A stretch of DNA of 64,000 bases from Clostridium lundense DSM 17049 (lineage in GTDB: Bacteria > Bacillota > Clostridia > Clostridiales > Clostridiaceae). The position numbers were made by a program, and so were the translations under genes. The DNA lies in assembly GCF_000619945.1 (NCBI RefSeq), contig NZ_JHVC01000007.1, positions 186,001 to 250,000 on the forward strand, in the 5' to 3' direction. This document shows positions 17,531 to 26,675 of this stretch, piece after piece (position 1 is the stretch's first letter; every line of letters begins with the position of its first letter). The notes under the pieces are model-generated. The model saw nothing but the letters and a program-made list of their open reading frames with translations, had not been told where the DNA came from and made no database searches.

Positions 17531-18088
17531 ATGTCCCAAGATTTAAAGCTAATTAAGTTAATACAAAAAAAGGGTGATAGAGCTGCAGCTAATACCTTAA
17601 TTAATTTATACTACAAAGAAATATATGGATATGTTTTTAAACAAGTTAGTAATAGAGAGCTCTCTTTGGATTTAACTCAAGAAATTTTTATTAATATAAT
17701 GAAATCTATTAATAGTTTTGAAGAGAAAAAGGCTTCTTTTAAGACTTGGATTTATAAAATTGCTAGCAATAAAATAATTGACTATTATAGGTCTAAATAT
17801 TATAAACAATGGATTAATATTGGAAACATTGAGAATATAGAATTTGAAGATGAATCAAACATTGAAGAAGAATTTTTAATAAGTGAAGATGTTAAATATA
17901 TAATGGAAATTATAAATAAGATGGAAATAAACATTCAGCAAATAATAAGGTTAAAGATTTTTTCTGATATGACCTTTAATGAAATATCTAGCATTCTAGA
18001 TATTAAAGAATCCACAATAAAAACTAAATACTATTCTTCCATTAAAAAGATAAACAAAATTTTAAAGGAGAGATACCATGAAAAATGA
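17531..18088 (+). CDS. ECF-type RNA polymerase sigma factor
   Basis: A 185-residue sigma factor. Region 2 at about 20-95 contains LTQEIFINIMKSINSFE and the KTWIYKIASNKIIDYYR promoter-melting segment; region 4 at about 125-180 shows MTFNEISSILDIKESTIKTKYYSSIKK. No region 3, so it belongs to the ECF group. The start at 17531 follows GAAGGGAGCAG at a slightly long distance. It overlaps the next gene by 11 bases and heads an operon with ABC-2 transporter genes that it may control. Confidence 0.87.
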   Translation: MSQDLKLIKLIQKKGDRAAANTLINLYYKEIYGYVFKQVSNRELSLDLTQEIFINIMKSINSFEEKKASFKTWIYKIASNKIIDYYRSKYYKQWINIGNIENIEFEDESNIEEEFLISEDVKYIMEIINKMEINIQQIIRLKIFSDMTFNEISSILDIKESTIKTKYYSSIKKINKILKERYHEK

Positions 18089-18839
18089 TATTGATTTCCC
18101 ATCATTAGAAGAGATAAATGTTGAGGTAAATGAAATTTTAAATAAAGGATTAAAAAAGAAAAAAGGATTTTTTAGCTACATAACTTTAACAATAAAGGAA
18201 TTAGGAATTAAAAATATATTTCATGATAAAAGTGAATTGGTATTTATATCTGTGGTGTCTTTAATATTTTTTGTGTTTATAGGTGGACAAGTAGCATTAA
18301 GTTCCTTAACAAGAGAGGGATATATACATAGTTTATATGGATATATTTTTATAGTATCTCCTGTTTTATATGTAATAATTTCATTATTTTCTTTTATAAA
18401 TACTAGGCTGAAAAGCACCTATGAAGTAGAAATGACTTGCAAATACAATATGTATAATTTAGCAGCTATAAGAATGTTTATTTTTAGTATAGTAGGTATA
18501 GTCTTTAATTCTTTAGCTATAGCTATTATATATTTTGCCTTTGGTAAGTTTAATGTAATTAGGGCATATGTGGTATCTATAGGTTCATTATTTTTATTTT
18601 CTACTATTTTTATAATAACAATAGTTTATTTAAAGGGAAGTATTTATAAGTATTTAGTTATGATTGGCTGGCTTTTAATTAATTTAATTTTAATTATCAA
18701 TGAAAATTCATTATATATAACCTTTATTACAAATGTTCCAGTATATATTCATTTAATTATTACAGCAATTTGTATGTCTATATATATTAAAGTTTTAAAA
18801 AAACTTATCTATGTGAAAAAAGAGAAGGGAGAAATATAA
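18078..18839 (+). CDS. Polytopic membrane protein (possible anti-sigma partner)
   Basis: A 253-residue protein with a cytoplasmic start of about 55 residues followed by six hydrophobic segments (about 56-75, 86-108, 130-150, 160-180, 190-206, 215-235). It overlaps the ECF sigma gene, the usual place of an anti-sigma factor. No zinc-finger anti-sigma motif (HxxxCxxC) is present, so an anti-sigma role would need another mechanism. Alternatively it is an extra transporter subunit of the downstream ABC system. Confidence 0.65.
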   Translation: MKNDIDFPSLEEINVEVNEILNKGLKKKKGFFSYITLTIKELGIKNIFHDKSELVFISVVSLIFFVFIGGQVALSSLTREGYIHSLYGYIFIVSPVLYVIISLFSFINTRLKSTYEVEMTCKYNMYNLAAIRMFIFSIVGIVFNSLAIAIIYFAFGKFNVIRAYVVSIGSLFLFSTIFIITIVYLKGSIYKYLVMIGWLLINLILIINENSLYITFITNVPVYIHLIITAICMSIYIKVLKKLIYVKKEKGEI

Positions 18840-19703
18840 ATGTTATTAATAAATAATTTAAGTAAGAGTTTTGGAAACTTTTCAGTTTTAGAAGATATAA
18901 ATTTAGAGTTTAAAAATGGAGTATATGGTCTATTAGCGCCTAATGGAGTGGGTAAAACAACTTTAATTAAGATGATGACCACATTAATTTTTCCAGACAA
19001 GGGGGAAATTTTATATAATGGAACTAATATTATAAGCCTTGACGAGGAATATCGTGATATATTGGGGTATTTACCTCAGAATTTTGGCTATTATAAGAAT
19101 TATTCTCCTAAAGAATTTTTATTATATTTAGCAGCCCTTAAGGGCATAGAAGAAAAAAGGGCTAAAAATAAAGTATTGGAATTATTAAAATTAGTTGCAT
19201 TAGAAGATGTAATAAATAAAAAAATGAAGAAGTTTTCAGGGGGAATGCTGCAAAGAGTTGGCATAGCTCAAGCTCTTCTAAATGATCCTAAGATTCTTAT
19301 ATTAGACGAGCCTACAGCAGGATTAGATCCAAAGGAAAGAGTGAGGTTTAGAAATATTTTAAGCGAACTTGGAAGGGATAGAATAGTAATAGTTTCCACC
19401 CATATAGTAAGTGATATTGAATTCATAGCTAATGAAGTAATTATGATTAAGGATAGAAAAATACTTTATAAAGATACCGTAGAGAATATATGTAAAACTA
19501 TTAAGGGAAAGGTTTACGAAACAGAAATCGATTTTAATGAAGGAAGTGAATTTAGAAAAAATCATATTTCCTTATCTGAAAAACAAGAAGATGGAAAAAT
19601 GAAAATAAGATTTATAGAAGAGAAAGAGAGCAAGGAAGGATGGACTTTAGTTACACCTAATCTTGAGGATGTTTTTCTTTATGAATACAATGAAGGGATA
19701 TAA
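18840..19703 (+). CDS. ABC transporter ATP-binding protein (ABC-2 type)
   Basis: A 287-residue ATPase with Walker A APNGVGKTT (an alanine-for-glycine first position), Q-loop YLPQNFG, signature FSGGMLQRVGIAQAL, Walker B ILILDEPTAGLDP and switch His STHIVSD. A C-terminal extension of about 70 residues follows, as in BcrA-type exporters. It begins one base after the stop of the preceding membrane protein gene and is followed by two permease genes, which it should power. Confidence 0.9.
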   Translation: MLLINNLSKSFGNFSVLEDINLEFKNGVYGLLAPNGVGKTTLIKMMTTLIFPDKGEILYNGTNIISLDEEYRDILGYLPQNFGYYKNYSPKEFLLYLAALKGIEEKRAKNKVLELLKLVALEDVINKKMKKFSGGMLQRVGIAQALLNDPKILILDEPTAGLDPKERVRFRNILSELGRDRIVIVSTHIVSDIEFIANEVIMIKDRKILYKDTVENICKTIKGKVYETEIDFNEGSEFRKNHISLSEKQEDGKMKIRFIEEKESKEGWTLVTPNLEDVFLYEYNEGI

Positions 19704-19709
19704 TTAGCT

Positions 19710-20972
19710 ATGAATATTGTAAAAGATGAGATAAAAAAGATAATTAAATCACCTATCATAATAGTTTTAACTATAGTATTTATACTATTTAATTTATTTA
19801 TAATAACTGAAAGATGGAGCTGTAGAGAAGAGCTAGGAGTTTTAAATAAAATAGTTAAAACAGTAGGCTATAAAATAGATAAAGATATGCTTGTAAGCTT
19901 TAAAAATTATTACCATAAAAATTTAAAGGAAGCCAATAAAATAATAAGTGAGAAGCAGGGAAAAAACTATAAGAGTATAGCGACCTTTTATGAAGATGAA
20001 GCTTCATCAAAATTGGACAACTATAGTGAAAAAGAAATAAAAAAAATAAGAGAAGTGGGTATAATTGAAAATTATTATTATTCTATAGAAAGAAATGATA
20101 TAGAATATGGGAAAATAAATATGGAAGAGGTTGGAGAAGGAAGTATAAATGCTATTAAACTAAGTGGAAATGCTGCGGAAACTGCAAGAAAGAATTATAA
20201 GAAATTTGAAGAAAGACTAGAGGATATAAAGTCTAAAGGGGAAGAAAGAAATTTGTTTTTTATAGGAAAAGCATATGGTATGCATTCCTTTTTATTTAAA
20301 AGTATTTTTAGGAACATTATTTTTCAATGTTCTATATTAACATGTTTGATTACTCTATTTATATTAAATTATGAGTTTGATAACAACACAGGTTTAATCG
20401 TTTATTCTACAAAAAGAGGAAGAAATCTAATAAAAGACAAGCTTTTAGCAAGCTTAATATGTGTAAGTTTAATAACTGCAACTATACTTAGTATAACTCT
20501 TATATTGTATTTTAATATATTTAGTTATGATGGACTTTGGAAAGTGCCAGTTAGTAGTTATTTTAATTGGGAGACAGCATTGCCTTTTATCAGCTGGTTT
20601 TCATTAAATATAAAACAGTATTTAGTGTTATCTATAGTCTTAGTATATGTAATCCAGTTGATTTTTACAGGTATAGTGTTTTTAATAGCTAGGATAACTA
20701 AAAACACTTATTTGGGATTTTTTATATTTGCTATAATAGTAGCCTTTGGATTATTACTACCATCTTTTATGCCTACTAACAGTAATTTAATAATTTATTC
20801 AACCTTTACACCTTTTAATTTAATACTTAATCCAAGCTTTTGGTTTATGGAAAGTGGACCACTTACAAATTACAAGTATTATGAGTTAATAACGGTGATC
20901 ATATGGATAGTTTTAATGATGATAACTACCACATTAGGAATAAGAACTTTCAAAAGAGAGGATTTAAAGTAG
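19710..20972 (+). CDS. ABC-2 type permease, first of two
   Basis: A 420-residue membrane protein with one membrane helix near the N-terminus (about 13-32), a charged external region of about 150 residues, and five further helices from about 200 to 410. This topology is usual for ABC-2 permeases of bacitracin- or lantibiotic-type exporters. NNTGLIVYSTKRGR and the same motif in the next gene mark the two as paralogues. Spacing of six bases to the ATPase gene shows one operon. Confidence 0.82.
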   Translation: MNIVKDEIKKIIKSPIIIVLTIVFILFNLFIITERWSCREELGVLNKIVKTVGYKIDKDMLVSFKNYYHKNLKEANKIISEKQGKNYKSIATFYEDEASSKLDNYSEKEIKKIREVGIIENYYYSIERNDIEYGKINMEEVGEGSINAIKLSGNAAETARKNYKKFEERLEDIKSKGEERNLFFIGKAYGMHSFLFKSIFRNIIFQCSILTCLITLFILNYEFDNNTGLIVYSTKRGRNLIKDKLLASLICVSLITATILSITLILYFNIFSYDGLWKVPVSSYFNWETALPFISWFSLNIKQYLVLSIVLVYVIQLIFTGIVFLIARITKNTYLGFFIFAIIVAFGLLLPSFMPTNSNLIIYSTFTPFNLILNPSFWFMESGPLTNYKYYELITVIIWIVLMMITTTLGIRTFKREDLK

Positions 20973-20981
20973 GAGGGAAAA

Positions 20982-22142
20982 ATGAGAATTTTACTAAATG
21001 AACTTAAAAAGATATTTAATTTAAAGAGTATATTAGTGTTATTATTCATAACTGCTGCAATATATTATTTGTTTATAGAATTTCATATAAATGTTTTCCC
21101 AAATGGAAGACCAGAAGGTGACGCTTATAGGATATCTACTAAAATAATTAAAGAAAAAGGAATTAATCTTAAGGATGAAGATATTAATTATCTTTACCAT
21201 ATGAAAGAAGATAGAATAAAAGAAGCGGACAATTATCTTAAAAATAATAAAAAAGCAAGAGAACTTAATATAACAAGTTATGATAGTCTTAATAAAGAAC
21301 AGTCTAAAAAGGAAGGGGATAGAGCTAAGAAAATATGGAGCCTTCATGACGACATAATGTTTAAGGAAGGAGTTAATGCATTTTGGGAATTACAGGTTAT
21401 GGATAGTTTTATAGATAAATTTCAATATAAAGAAGAACATTTAAAATCATTAAAAAATAACAAATCCTATGGAAAAAGAGTAAATGAAATGATAGAGAAA
21501 AAGTCAACATATGATATATTACCCTGGTTTGTTTTTAATAACTACAATGATTTTATAAGAAATACTTCTATACTTATATTAGTATCTATAATATTTATGA
21601 TAGCCCCTATATTTACAAGGGATAAAAGAACATCTTTAGAATTATTACAGTACACAAGCAAAAGGGGACGAGCTTTGTATAAAGACAAAATTAAAACAGC
21701 ACTTATAGCAGCGCCTATACTTATTACTATACAACTTGGGGCATTATTTTTTCTATATACTACTAGAAAATACACTGTAGATATGTTTTACAATTCAAAT
21801 ATAAATTCTTGTTTTTCAGGCAAACTATTTTGGTTTGATATGACATTTATACAATACATAATATTAACAGTAATATTATTGTATCTAGTTGGTTTTGTGG
21901 TGACTTTAATAATTTGCTATGTATCAAGAAATGTTTCAAATTATACTCTACTTATAGGTGTTCTAATCCCAATATCTTTAACCTTAATTCATATAACTGA
22001 GTCCATAATATTGAATAAAATAGGAAATTTATTTTTATCTAAATATAAAGTACCATTTATAATAGTAATTTTAATTATAGTAAGTATTGGATTAATAGCT
22101 AAGAGATATAGAAAAGAAAAAAAGATAGATATTACTTGGTAA
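20982..22142 (+). CDS. ABC-2 type permease, second of two
   Basis: A 386-residue paralogue of the preceding permease: N-terminal helix at about 14-32, external region of about 160 residues, then five helices. The phrase LELLQYTSKRGRALYKDK matches YSTKRGRNLIKDK of the partner. AGGAGGG precedes the ATG nine bases after the previous stop. The two permeases probably form a heterodimer with the ATPase dimer; the substrate is unknown. Confidence 0.82.
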   Translation: MRILLNELKKIFNLKSILVLLFITAAIYYLFIEFHINVFPNGRPEGDAYRISTKIIKEKGINLKDEDINYLYHMKEDRIKEADNYLKNNKKARELNITSYDSLNKEQSKKEGDRAKKIWSLHDDIMFKEGVNAFWELQVMDSFIDKFQYKEEHLKSLKNNKSYGKRVNEMIEKKSTYDILPWFVFNNYNDFIRNTSILILVSIIFMIAPIFTRDKRTSLELLQYTSKRGRALYKDKIKTALIAAPILITIQLGALFFLYTTRKYTVDMFYNSNINSCFSGKLFWFDMTFIQYIILTVILLYLVGFVVTLIICYVSRNVSNYTLLIGVLIPISLTLIHITESIILNKIGNLFLSKYKVPFIIVILIIVSIGLIAKRYRKEKKIDITW

Positions 22143-22168
22143 AAAGTATAAAATAGGGTATAAGCTTA

Positions 22169-22202
22169 AAGAGAGGAGGTATTTAAAATGCCATCTCTCT
22201 CT
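22169..22202 (+). terminator. Hairpin at the end of the sigma/ABC operon
   Basis: AGAGAGGAGGTATT and AATGCCATCTCTCT pair with several G-U pairs. No clear T run follows on the plus strand, so termination is only likely. Confidence 0.4.
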
Positions 22203-22222
22203 AAAAATAAATTATGGGAAAG

Positions 22223-23269
22223 TTATATATAAGGACTAACAAAAAAATATTGTATTATGGTTGTGAGTAAACTTAGAATAAGTATTAAGCTAACAATTAT
22301 TATATGTTGCTTCTTATTCATTACTACAATAGCAATGTATTCTCTAATCATTGCATTTGGTAAGAAATAAAGTGCTGTCTTAGAGCCCAGGCCTACACTG
22401 TTTAAGTTTGCTTGTCTTGCATAAAGTGCAGCTCGGAACAAATGAAAATTATTTGTTACAAATACGCTTTTATACTTGCCTGGTATAAGGTTCTCTATTA
22501 TCCTTTTAGAAAATTGCATATTTTGTAATGTATTAACTGATTTATCTTCTAAAATAGTATCCTCAATAGGGATACCTTTTTCAATTGCATATCTTTGCAT
22601 AGCAAGTGCCTCTGAAATTTTCTCATCATCTCCTTGTCCTCCAGAGAAAATGATTTTTGGCGGAGCAGTAACTTTAGATTGTTTGTGATAAAATTCTATA
22701 GCTTTATTAATACGACTGGCTAATAGGGGAGGAACTCTATCACCAATTAATCCACTGCCTAAAACTATGATAAAATCTTGATTTAATTTTGGACGATTAA
22801 ATTGATAAATAAATGATATCATTAAAAAATTAAAAACGCTAAATATATAATATATACCAATAAGAGTAACACCGCCTAGTAAAATTTTTATTTCAGGTGA
22901 AAGGCTTATTCTACTTACAATGAAGGATAAAACTAAGCAACCAATTAAACCTATAGCTAAAAATAAAGTTAATAAATTGGCGGGGGTTCTACTCTCACGT
23001 TTCATAACAATTTTAGCATTTATAAATAGTGCTATTATCAATATATAAATACCAAATATAAGTAATATGATTGCTAACGCCGCAAAAATAATAACTAAGA
23101 AAATTAAAATAGGATTTTGTATTGTAAAAGCCACATAAACAATTGTAATCATAGCTGAAAATAAGAAAATGTTAAATAGAAGTCCATTAACTAGTTTCGC
23201 TGGATTTATTAAATATGATACTAAAAAAACAATAAATGTAATTGCAGTTAATGCTATAATTAAAGACAT
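22223..23269 (-). CDS. YdcF/SanA/ElyC family (DUF218) membrane protein
   Basis: A 348-residue protein with about five membrane segments in the first 170 residues and one at the C-terminus (about 318-338). A DUF218 domain lies between at about 165-310: IIVLGSGL near its start, then KIIFSGGQGDDEKISEA, LEDKSVNT and VTNNFHLFRAALYAR. DUF218 proteins act in envelope or peptidoglycan metabolism, but their chemistry is unsettled. The gene converges on the sigma/ABC operon; GGAGGTG precedes the ATG. Confidence 0.85.
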   Translation of the reverse strand: MSLIIALTAITFIVFLVSYLINPAKLVNGLLFNIFLFSAMITIVYVAFTIQNPILIFLVIIFAALAIILLIFGIYILIIALFINAKIVMKRESRTPANLLTLFLAIGLIGCLVLSFIVSRISLSPEIKILLGGVTLIGIYYIFSVFNFLMISFIYQFNRPKLNQDFIIVLGSGLIGDRVPPLLASRINKAIEFYHKQSKVTAPPKIIFSGGQGDDEKISEALAMQRYAIEKGIPIEDTILEDKSVNTLQNMQFSKRIIENLIPGKYKSVFVTNNFHLFRAALYARQANLNSVGLGSKTALYFLPNAMIREYIAIVVMNKKQHIIIVSLILILSLLTTIIQYFFVSPYI

Positions 23270-23469
23270 AAAACACCTCCTAGTATTATTGTATAGTTAT
23301 ATGATGATATTATGTAGAATTTAGAAAAATGTCAATGTAAAAGAATAATAAATTTTTAACTAATTTACATATATAACTATATTTTAGTTATTGGCATTTG
23401 ACAGTAACTACAAATAGGAGTAATATGATATTGTCAAATGCCAATATAAATATAAGAGAGGGATAATAT

Positions 23470-23823
23470 ATGAAAATAGCAATTTCAGCAATAGGAAAAA
23501 CTATGGAAGATGTACTTGATATGAGATTTGGAAGATGTGAATATTTTCAAATTCATGATACTGAAAGTGGACAAATCAAAGTTATAGAAAATAAAGGACT
23601 AAATTCTAGTGGGGTAGCAGGTATTGCAGCATCTAATCAACTAATTGAAGAAAAAATAGATGTGATTATAACAGGTAATTTAGGGCCTAATGCTTTTGAA
23701 CTTATTGAAAAGGCAGGAATTAAAGCATATAAATCTGGGAATATAGCTATAAATTCAGTACTTGAGAAGTACAATAAGGGCGAACTTAATGAAATAGAAA
23801 TCCCAGAACCTTCACATCATTAA
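23470..23823 (+). CDS. NifX/NifB-type dinitrogenase iron-molybdenum cofactor domain protein
   Basis: A 117-residue single-domain protein. The start MKIAISAIGK, then DMRFGRCEYFQI, NKGLNSSGVAGIAASNQL and DVIITGNLGPNAFELIEKAGI are typical of the small NifX-like family. Outside nitrogen fixation these proteins are usually found with Mrp/MinD-like ATPases in iron-sulfur or metal-cofactor loci. A stub of such an ATPase start follows 27 bases later. AGAGAGGGA precedes the ATG. Confidence 0.88.
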   Translation: MKIAISAIGKTMEDVLDMRFGRCEYFQIHDTESGQIKVIENKGLNSSGVAGIAASNQLIEEKIDVIITGNLGPNAFELIEKAGIKAYKSGNIAINSVLEKYNKGELNEIEIPEPSHH

Positions 23824-23850
23824 GAATTCTATCAGATTGGAGATGAATAT

Positions 23851-23910
23851 ATGGTAAATATAGCAGTACTTAGTGGTAAAGTTATTTGCAGTAAAAAGGC
23901 AAAATTATGA
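23851..23910 (+). pseudogene. Stub of a MinD/Mrp-type ATPase gene
   Basis: The frame from 23851 starts MVNIAVLSGK, exactly the start of MinD/Mrp-type P-loop ATPases that normally follow NifX-like genes, and then leaves the family pattern where GGTGKT is expected, ending after 19 residues. GGAGATGA precedes the ATG. It is best read as the edge of a deletion that removed the ATPase gene. The match is only ten residues, but the genomic position supports it. Confidence 0.5.
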
Positions 23911-23947
23911 TTGATTTTTAATATAAGAATGAGGTTGGGGTGAGTAT

Positions 23948-24574
23948 ATGTATACATGTGCTATGTGTAGCGAACATCATTGTAAAAAGGGAGAACTTGA
24001 TAATTTGCCACTTAATTGTCCATGTAATGAAGAAGAACAACAGGAAAAAATAAAAGAAACATATGGTGAAGAGGAAAATTATAAATTAGCATATAATTCA
24101 GCATTAGTTGAAGCGGAAGGATATTGCAAAAAAACAAGACTTGAAGAAATAATGGATTTTGCAAACAAATGTAACTTTAAAAAGTTAGGAATGGCTTTCT
24201 GTGTAGGATTAAGTAGTGAAGCAAAAACGTTATGTAAGGTATTAATACACAATGGATTTGAAGTTGAATCAGTGGTATGTAAAAATGGAAGTATACCTAA
24301 AGAATTCTTAAATATTAAAGATAATGAAAAGGTAAGACCAGGCACTTATGAACCAATGTGTAACCCTATAGGACAGGCTACTCTTTTAAACAATGCTAAA
24401 ACAGAGTTAAATATTATGTTAGGACTATGTGTAGGACATGATTCCTTATTCATAAAATATTCTAATGCACCTGTAACTGTTTTTGCAGTTAAGGACAGGG
24501 TACTTGCACATAATCCTTTAGGAGCATTATATTTATCAGAAGGGTATTATAAGAACAAATTGTATAAGAAATAA
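23948..24574 (+). CDS. DUF1847 (metal-binding) protein
   Basis: A 208-residue cysteine-rich soluble protein. An N-terminal CAMCSEHHCKKG cluster and a later CPCNE are probable metal ligands; the core shows MAFCVGLSSEAKTL, a CNPIGQA block and LGLCVGHDSLFIKYS. DUF1847 proteins occur in anaerobes and are presumed metal- or cluster-binding; no reaction is known. It follows the NifX-like gene and ATPase stub, consistent with a metal-cofactor neighbourhood. Confidence 0.82.
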   Translation: MYTCAMCSEHHCKKGELDNLPLNCPCNEEEQQEKIKETYGEEENYKLAYNSALVEAEGYCKKTRLEEIMDFANKCNFKKLGMAFCVGLSSEAKTLCKVLIHNGFEVESVVCKNGSIPKEFLNIKDNEKVRPGTYEPMCNPIGQATLLNNAKTELNIMLGLCVGHDSLFIKYSNAPVTVFAVKDRVLAHNPLGALYLSEGYYKNKLYKK

Positions 24575-24614
24575 TTAAACCATGATTAGCAAATAAAAAA
24601 TTAAGTTAAAATTT

Positions 24615-24716
24615 ATCCGATGACTATCCGCTCTAATACTCCCATCTTCTTTAAAGTTGGCTACGTCCCTGGATAACGACTTCTAAGGAGTAAAACCCTT
24701 AAGAAGTCTGTTTGTA
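24615..24716 (+). repeat. Dispersed repeat, copy C
   Basis: The first 45 bases (ATCCGATGACTATCCGCTCT onward to TTTAAAGT) match copies A and B closely. The second half differs and forms its own hairpin GACTTCTAAGG with CCTTAAGAAGTC. It shares GTCCCTGGATAACGA and CTGTTTGTA with copy D at 43503-43636. Confidence 0.65.
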
Positions 24717-24726
24717 AGACTTTAGA

Positions 24727-24767
24727 AAAAACTCAGGCTATTATATTTTTTTGATAGCCTGAGTTTT
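24727..24767. terminator. Bidirectional terminator between DUF1847 and P-II genes
   Basis: AAAACTCAGGCTAT pairs with ATAGCCTGAGTTTT over a T-rich loop, with an A run upstream and a T run in the other direction, suiting two convergent genes. Confidence 0.85.
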
Positions 24768-24770
24768 GTA

Positions 24771-25067
24771 TTAACCTATTCCTATTGTATTTAATAAAGG
24801 AAAAGTGAAAAGAATACCTTTCCCTAGTTTTTCTAAGTTGCCTGCTTTTACTATAGCATCAATAATGACTTTAGATTCTTCCTCTTTGGAAATAATTAAA
24901 ATTGCTTCTTTAGAGGATTCAATATGAAAATTAAAATATTTTTTTATTTCATCCTCACCAGTACCTCTTCCATAGAAAATTGTGGCTCCCTTGGCACCAG
25001 CAATCTTAGCTTTCTCTACTATATTAGTTGCTTTACCTCTTTCTACAATAGTAACTATACAAATCAA
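24771..25067 (-). CDS. P-II family protein (GlnB/GlnK-like fold)
   Basis: A 98-residue protein with the P-II pattern: MICIVTIVERGKA, AKIAGAKGATIFYGRGTG at about 20-37 where the T-loop begins, and a second beta-alpha unit EAILIISKEEESKVIIDAI. The T-loop tyrosine of GlnB is not evident, so it is a divergent P-II relative. It follows a DUF1538 membrane gene by 24 bases; P-II-like proteins paired with DUF1538 are thought to gate that membrane protein (inferred from family context). Confidence 0.78.
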   Translation of the reverse strand: MICIVTIVERGKATNIVEKAKIAGAKGATIFYGRGTGEDEIKKYFNFHIESSKEAILIISKEEESKVIIDAIVKAGNLEKLGKGILFTFPLLNTIGIG

Positions 25068-25091
25068 ATAAATTACCTCCTTATTTAGTGA

Positions 25092-25793
25092 TTATAATTT
25101 AGTGATTATACCAAGTAAAAGTACAGAAATAACTGGTCCTAGAGAAGTTAGACCAATTATACCAAAGCCATTTAATAAAGGATCAGAACCTTCAATAACC
25201 CTAGATAAACCTAGAGCTATAGCTAAATTTAATGGGATATTTACAGGACCTGTGGTAGAACTAGCACAGTCAAAGGCTATTCCAACTATTTCTTCAGGAG
25301 CGAAAATACATAGTATTAAGGATAAAATAAGAAGTGGAATTATAATTTTAGAAGTTTTTATATTATATATTATTTTATAAATACCTAAAGAAAGTCCACT
25401 AGCGAAACCGAGAGCTACAGTATAAATTAAAGTTTTTTTAGGAATAGCGCCTATGGATGTTTCTTCTACTTCCATAGCAAGTATAGATAGTGCAGGTTCT
25501 ACTAAGGTTGTACAAAATCCAATAAAAAAGATAAGAAGCAAAATACTCCATTTATTATCTAGGGAAACAAAGTTTTCTCCAATGGATTTACCTAGAGGAA
25601 GTAAGGAGAGGCTTGTTCCCTCAAGAAATAAAAATAGGCCAATTACACTTAATGCTATGTCTATAGTAAAAGATTTAATATCCTTTATAGGTTTTTTAAA
25701 TAAGAAAAATTGGATAAACACTAAAAAAAGGGTTATAGGTAAAATACTTTTAAAAGTATCCCATAATCCTTTAATTAAATATGAAAGTTTCAT
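25092..25793 (-). CDS. DUF1538 integral membrane protein
   Basis: A 233-residue protein with about seven hydrophobic segments. DUF1538 marks are GFCTTLVEPALSILA near residue 90 and AFDCASSTTGPVNIPLNLAIALG near 175, the latter being a family signature. Many genomes carry two DUF1538 units, fused or tandem, so a single unit here would need to dimerise. It is a presumed transporter or channel of unknown substrate. GGAGGAAT precedes the ATG. Confidence 0.85.
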   Translation of the reverse strand: MKLSYLIKGLWDTFKSILPITLFLVFIQFFLFKKPIKDIKSFTIDIALSVIGLFLFLEGTSLSLLPLGKSIGENFVSLDNKWSILLLIFFIGFCTTLVEPALSILAMEVEETSIGAIPKKTLIYTVALGFASGLSLGIYKIIYNIKTSKIIIPLLILSLILCIFAPEEIVGIAFDCASSTTGPVNIPLNLAIALGLSRVIEGSDPLLNGFGIIGLTSLGPVISVLLLGIITKL

Positions 25794-26074
25794 GTAATTC
25801 CTCCTTGAACATTATCTATATTAATTATATCAATAAGAATTAAGTAAATTTAAATATACAACATAATTAATACATAATTTACATCTGGTGCATAACTTGG
25901 TAAATTATTACATGGATGAGTGATACCGAATAATTTTAATTAATGGATTACTTATAGTTAATAATATGATAATAAGTATCATTTTAATAAAGATTTACAT
26001 ATCTATAAATATATGATATAAAAAAATAAGTATTTTTATATTTGTTTTTTATTAATGTAATGTAGGGGGAGGTC

Positions 26075-26653
26075 ATGGGAAAATTAGTATATAATAGAGA
26101 TGATGCGGTAAAATATGCTGAACAATATGCTGAAACTTTTAATAAAAAATATCCTTATTATTTAGGATTTGATTGTACTAATTTTATTTCACAAGTAATA
26201 AGAGCAGGTGGAATTTTACCATTTGGAAACATATGGTCGCTATATAGTAGTTGGTTTTGTAATACTAACAACCATGAGGAGCTAACTGATGTGGCCATTA
26301 CATGGAGGGCAGGTAGGTATTTTAGATTGCATTGGGGAAATGAAAATGGAGTTGGAATAAATAGAGCAAAGAAATATATAGAAGTTTCAGCTAAAGAATT
26401 TGTAGACGACTTTAATAAATATTATGATATGTTACAAATTGGAGATGTAATTCAATATGCTAAAGGTAATACCATTAATAAGTATCCATTTCACATGCAA
26501 GTTATTCATAAAAAAGGATACAATCCATCTGTTGAAAGAAACGATTTATTTATGGCACAGCATAGCATTAATATAAAAAATAGTTCATTATATGAATTAT
26601 TATGTAAATATAGTAAAGAAAATATTTATGTTTATATTTATATAATTGATTAA
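26075..26653 (+). CDS. Amidase_6 (putative amidase) domain protein
   Basis: A 192-residue protein consisting of one Amidase_6 domain: start YNRDDAVKYAEQYA, nucleophile motif DCTNFISQVIRAGG with the Cys at about 32, and a later PFHMQVIH with the probable catalytic His. The fold is NlpC/P60-like and such proteins act on cell-wall or spore peptides. No signal peptide is present, which fits action in the mother cell or spore. AGGGGG precedes the ATG. The 280-base gap 25794-26074 is A+T-rich with no gene seen. Confidence 0.83.
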   Translation: MGKLVYNRDDAVKYAEQYAETFNKKYPYYLGFDCTNFISQVIRAGGILPFGNIWSLYSSWFCNTNNHEELTDVAITWRAGRYFRLHWGNENGVGINRAKKYIEVSAKEFVDDFNKYYDMLQIGDVIQYAKGNTINKYPFHMQVIHKKGYNPSVERNDLFMAQHSINIKNSSLYELLCKYSKENIYVYIYIID

Positions 26654-26675
26654 TAAAAGAGGGGAGCAGAAGTTA

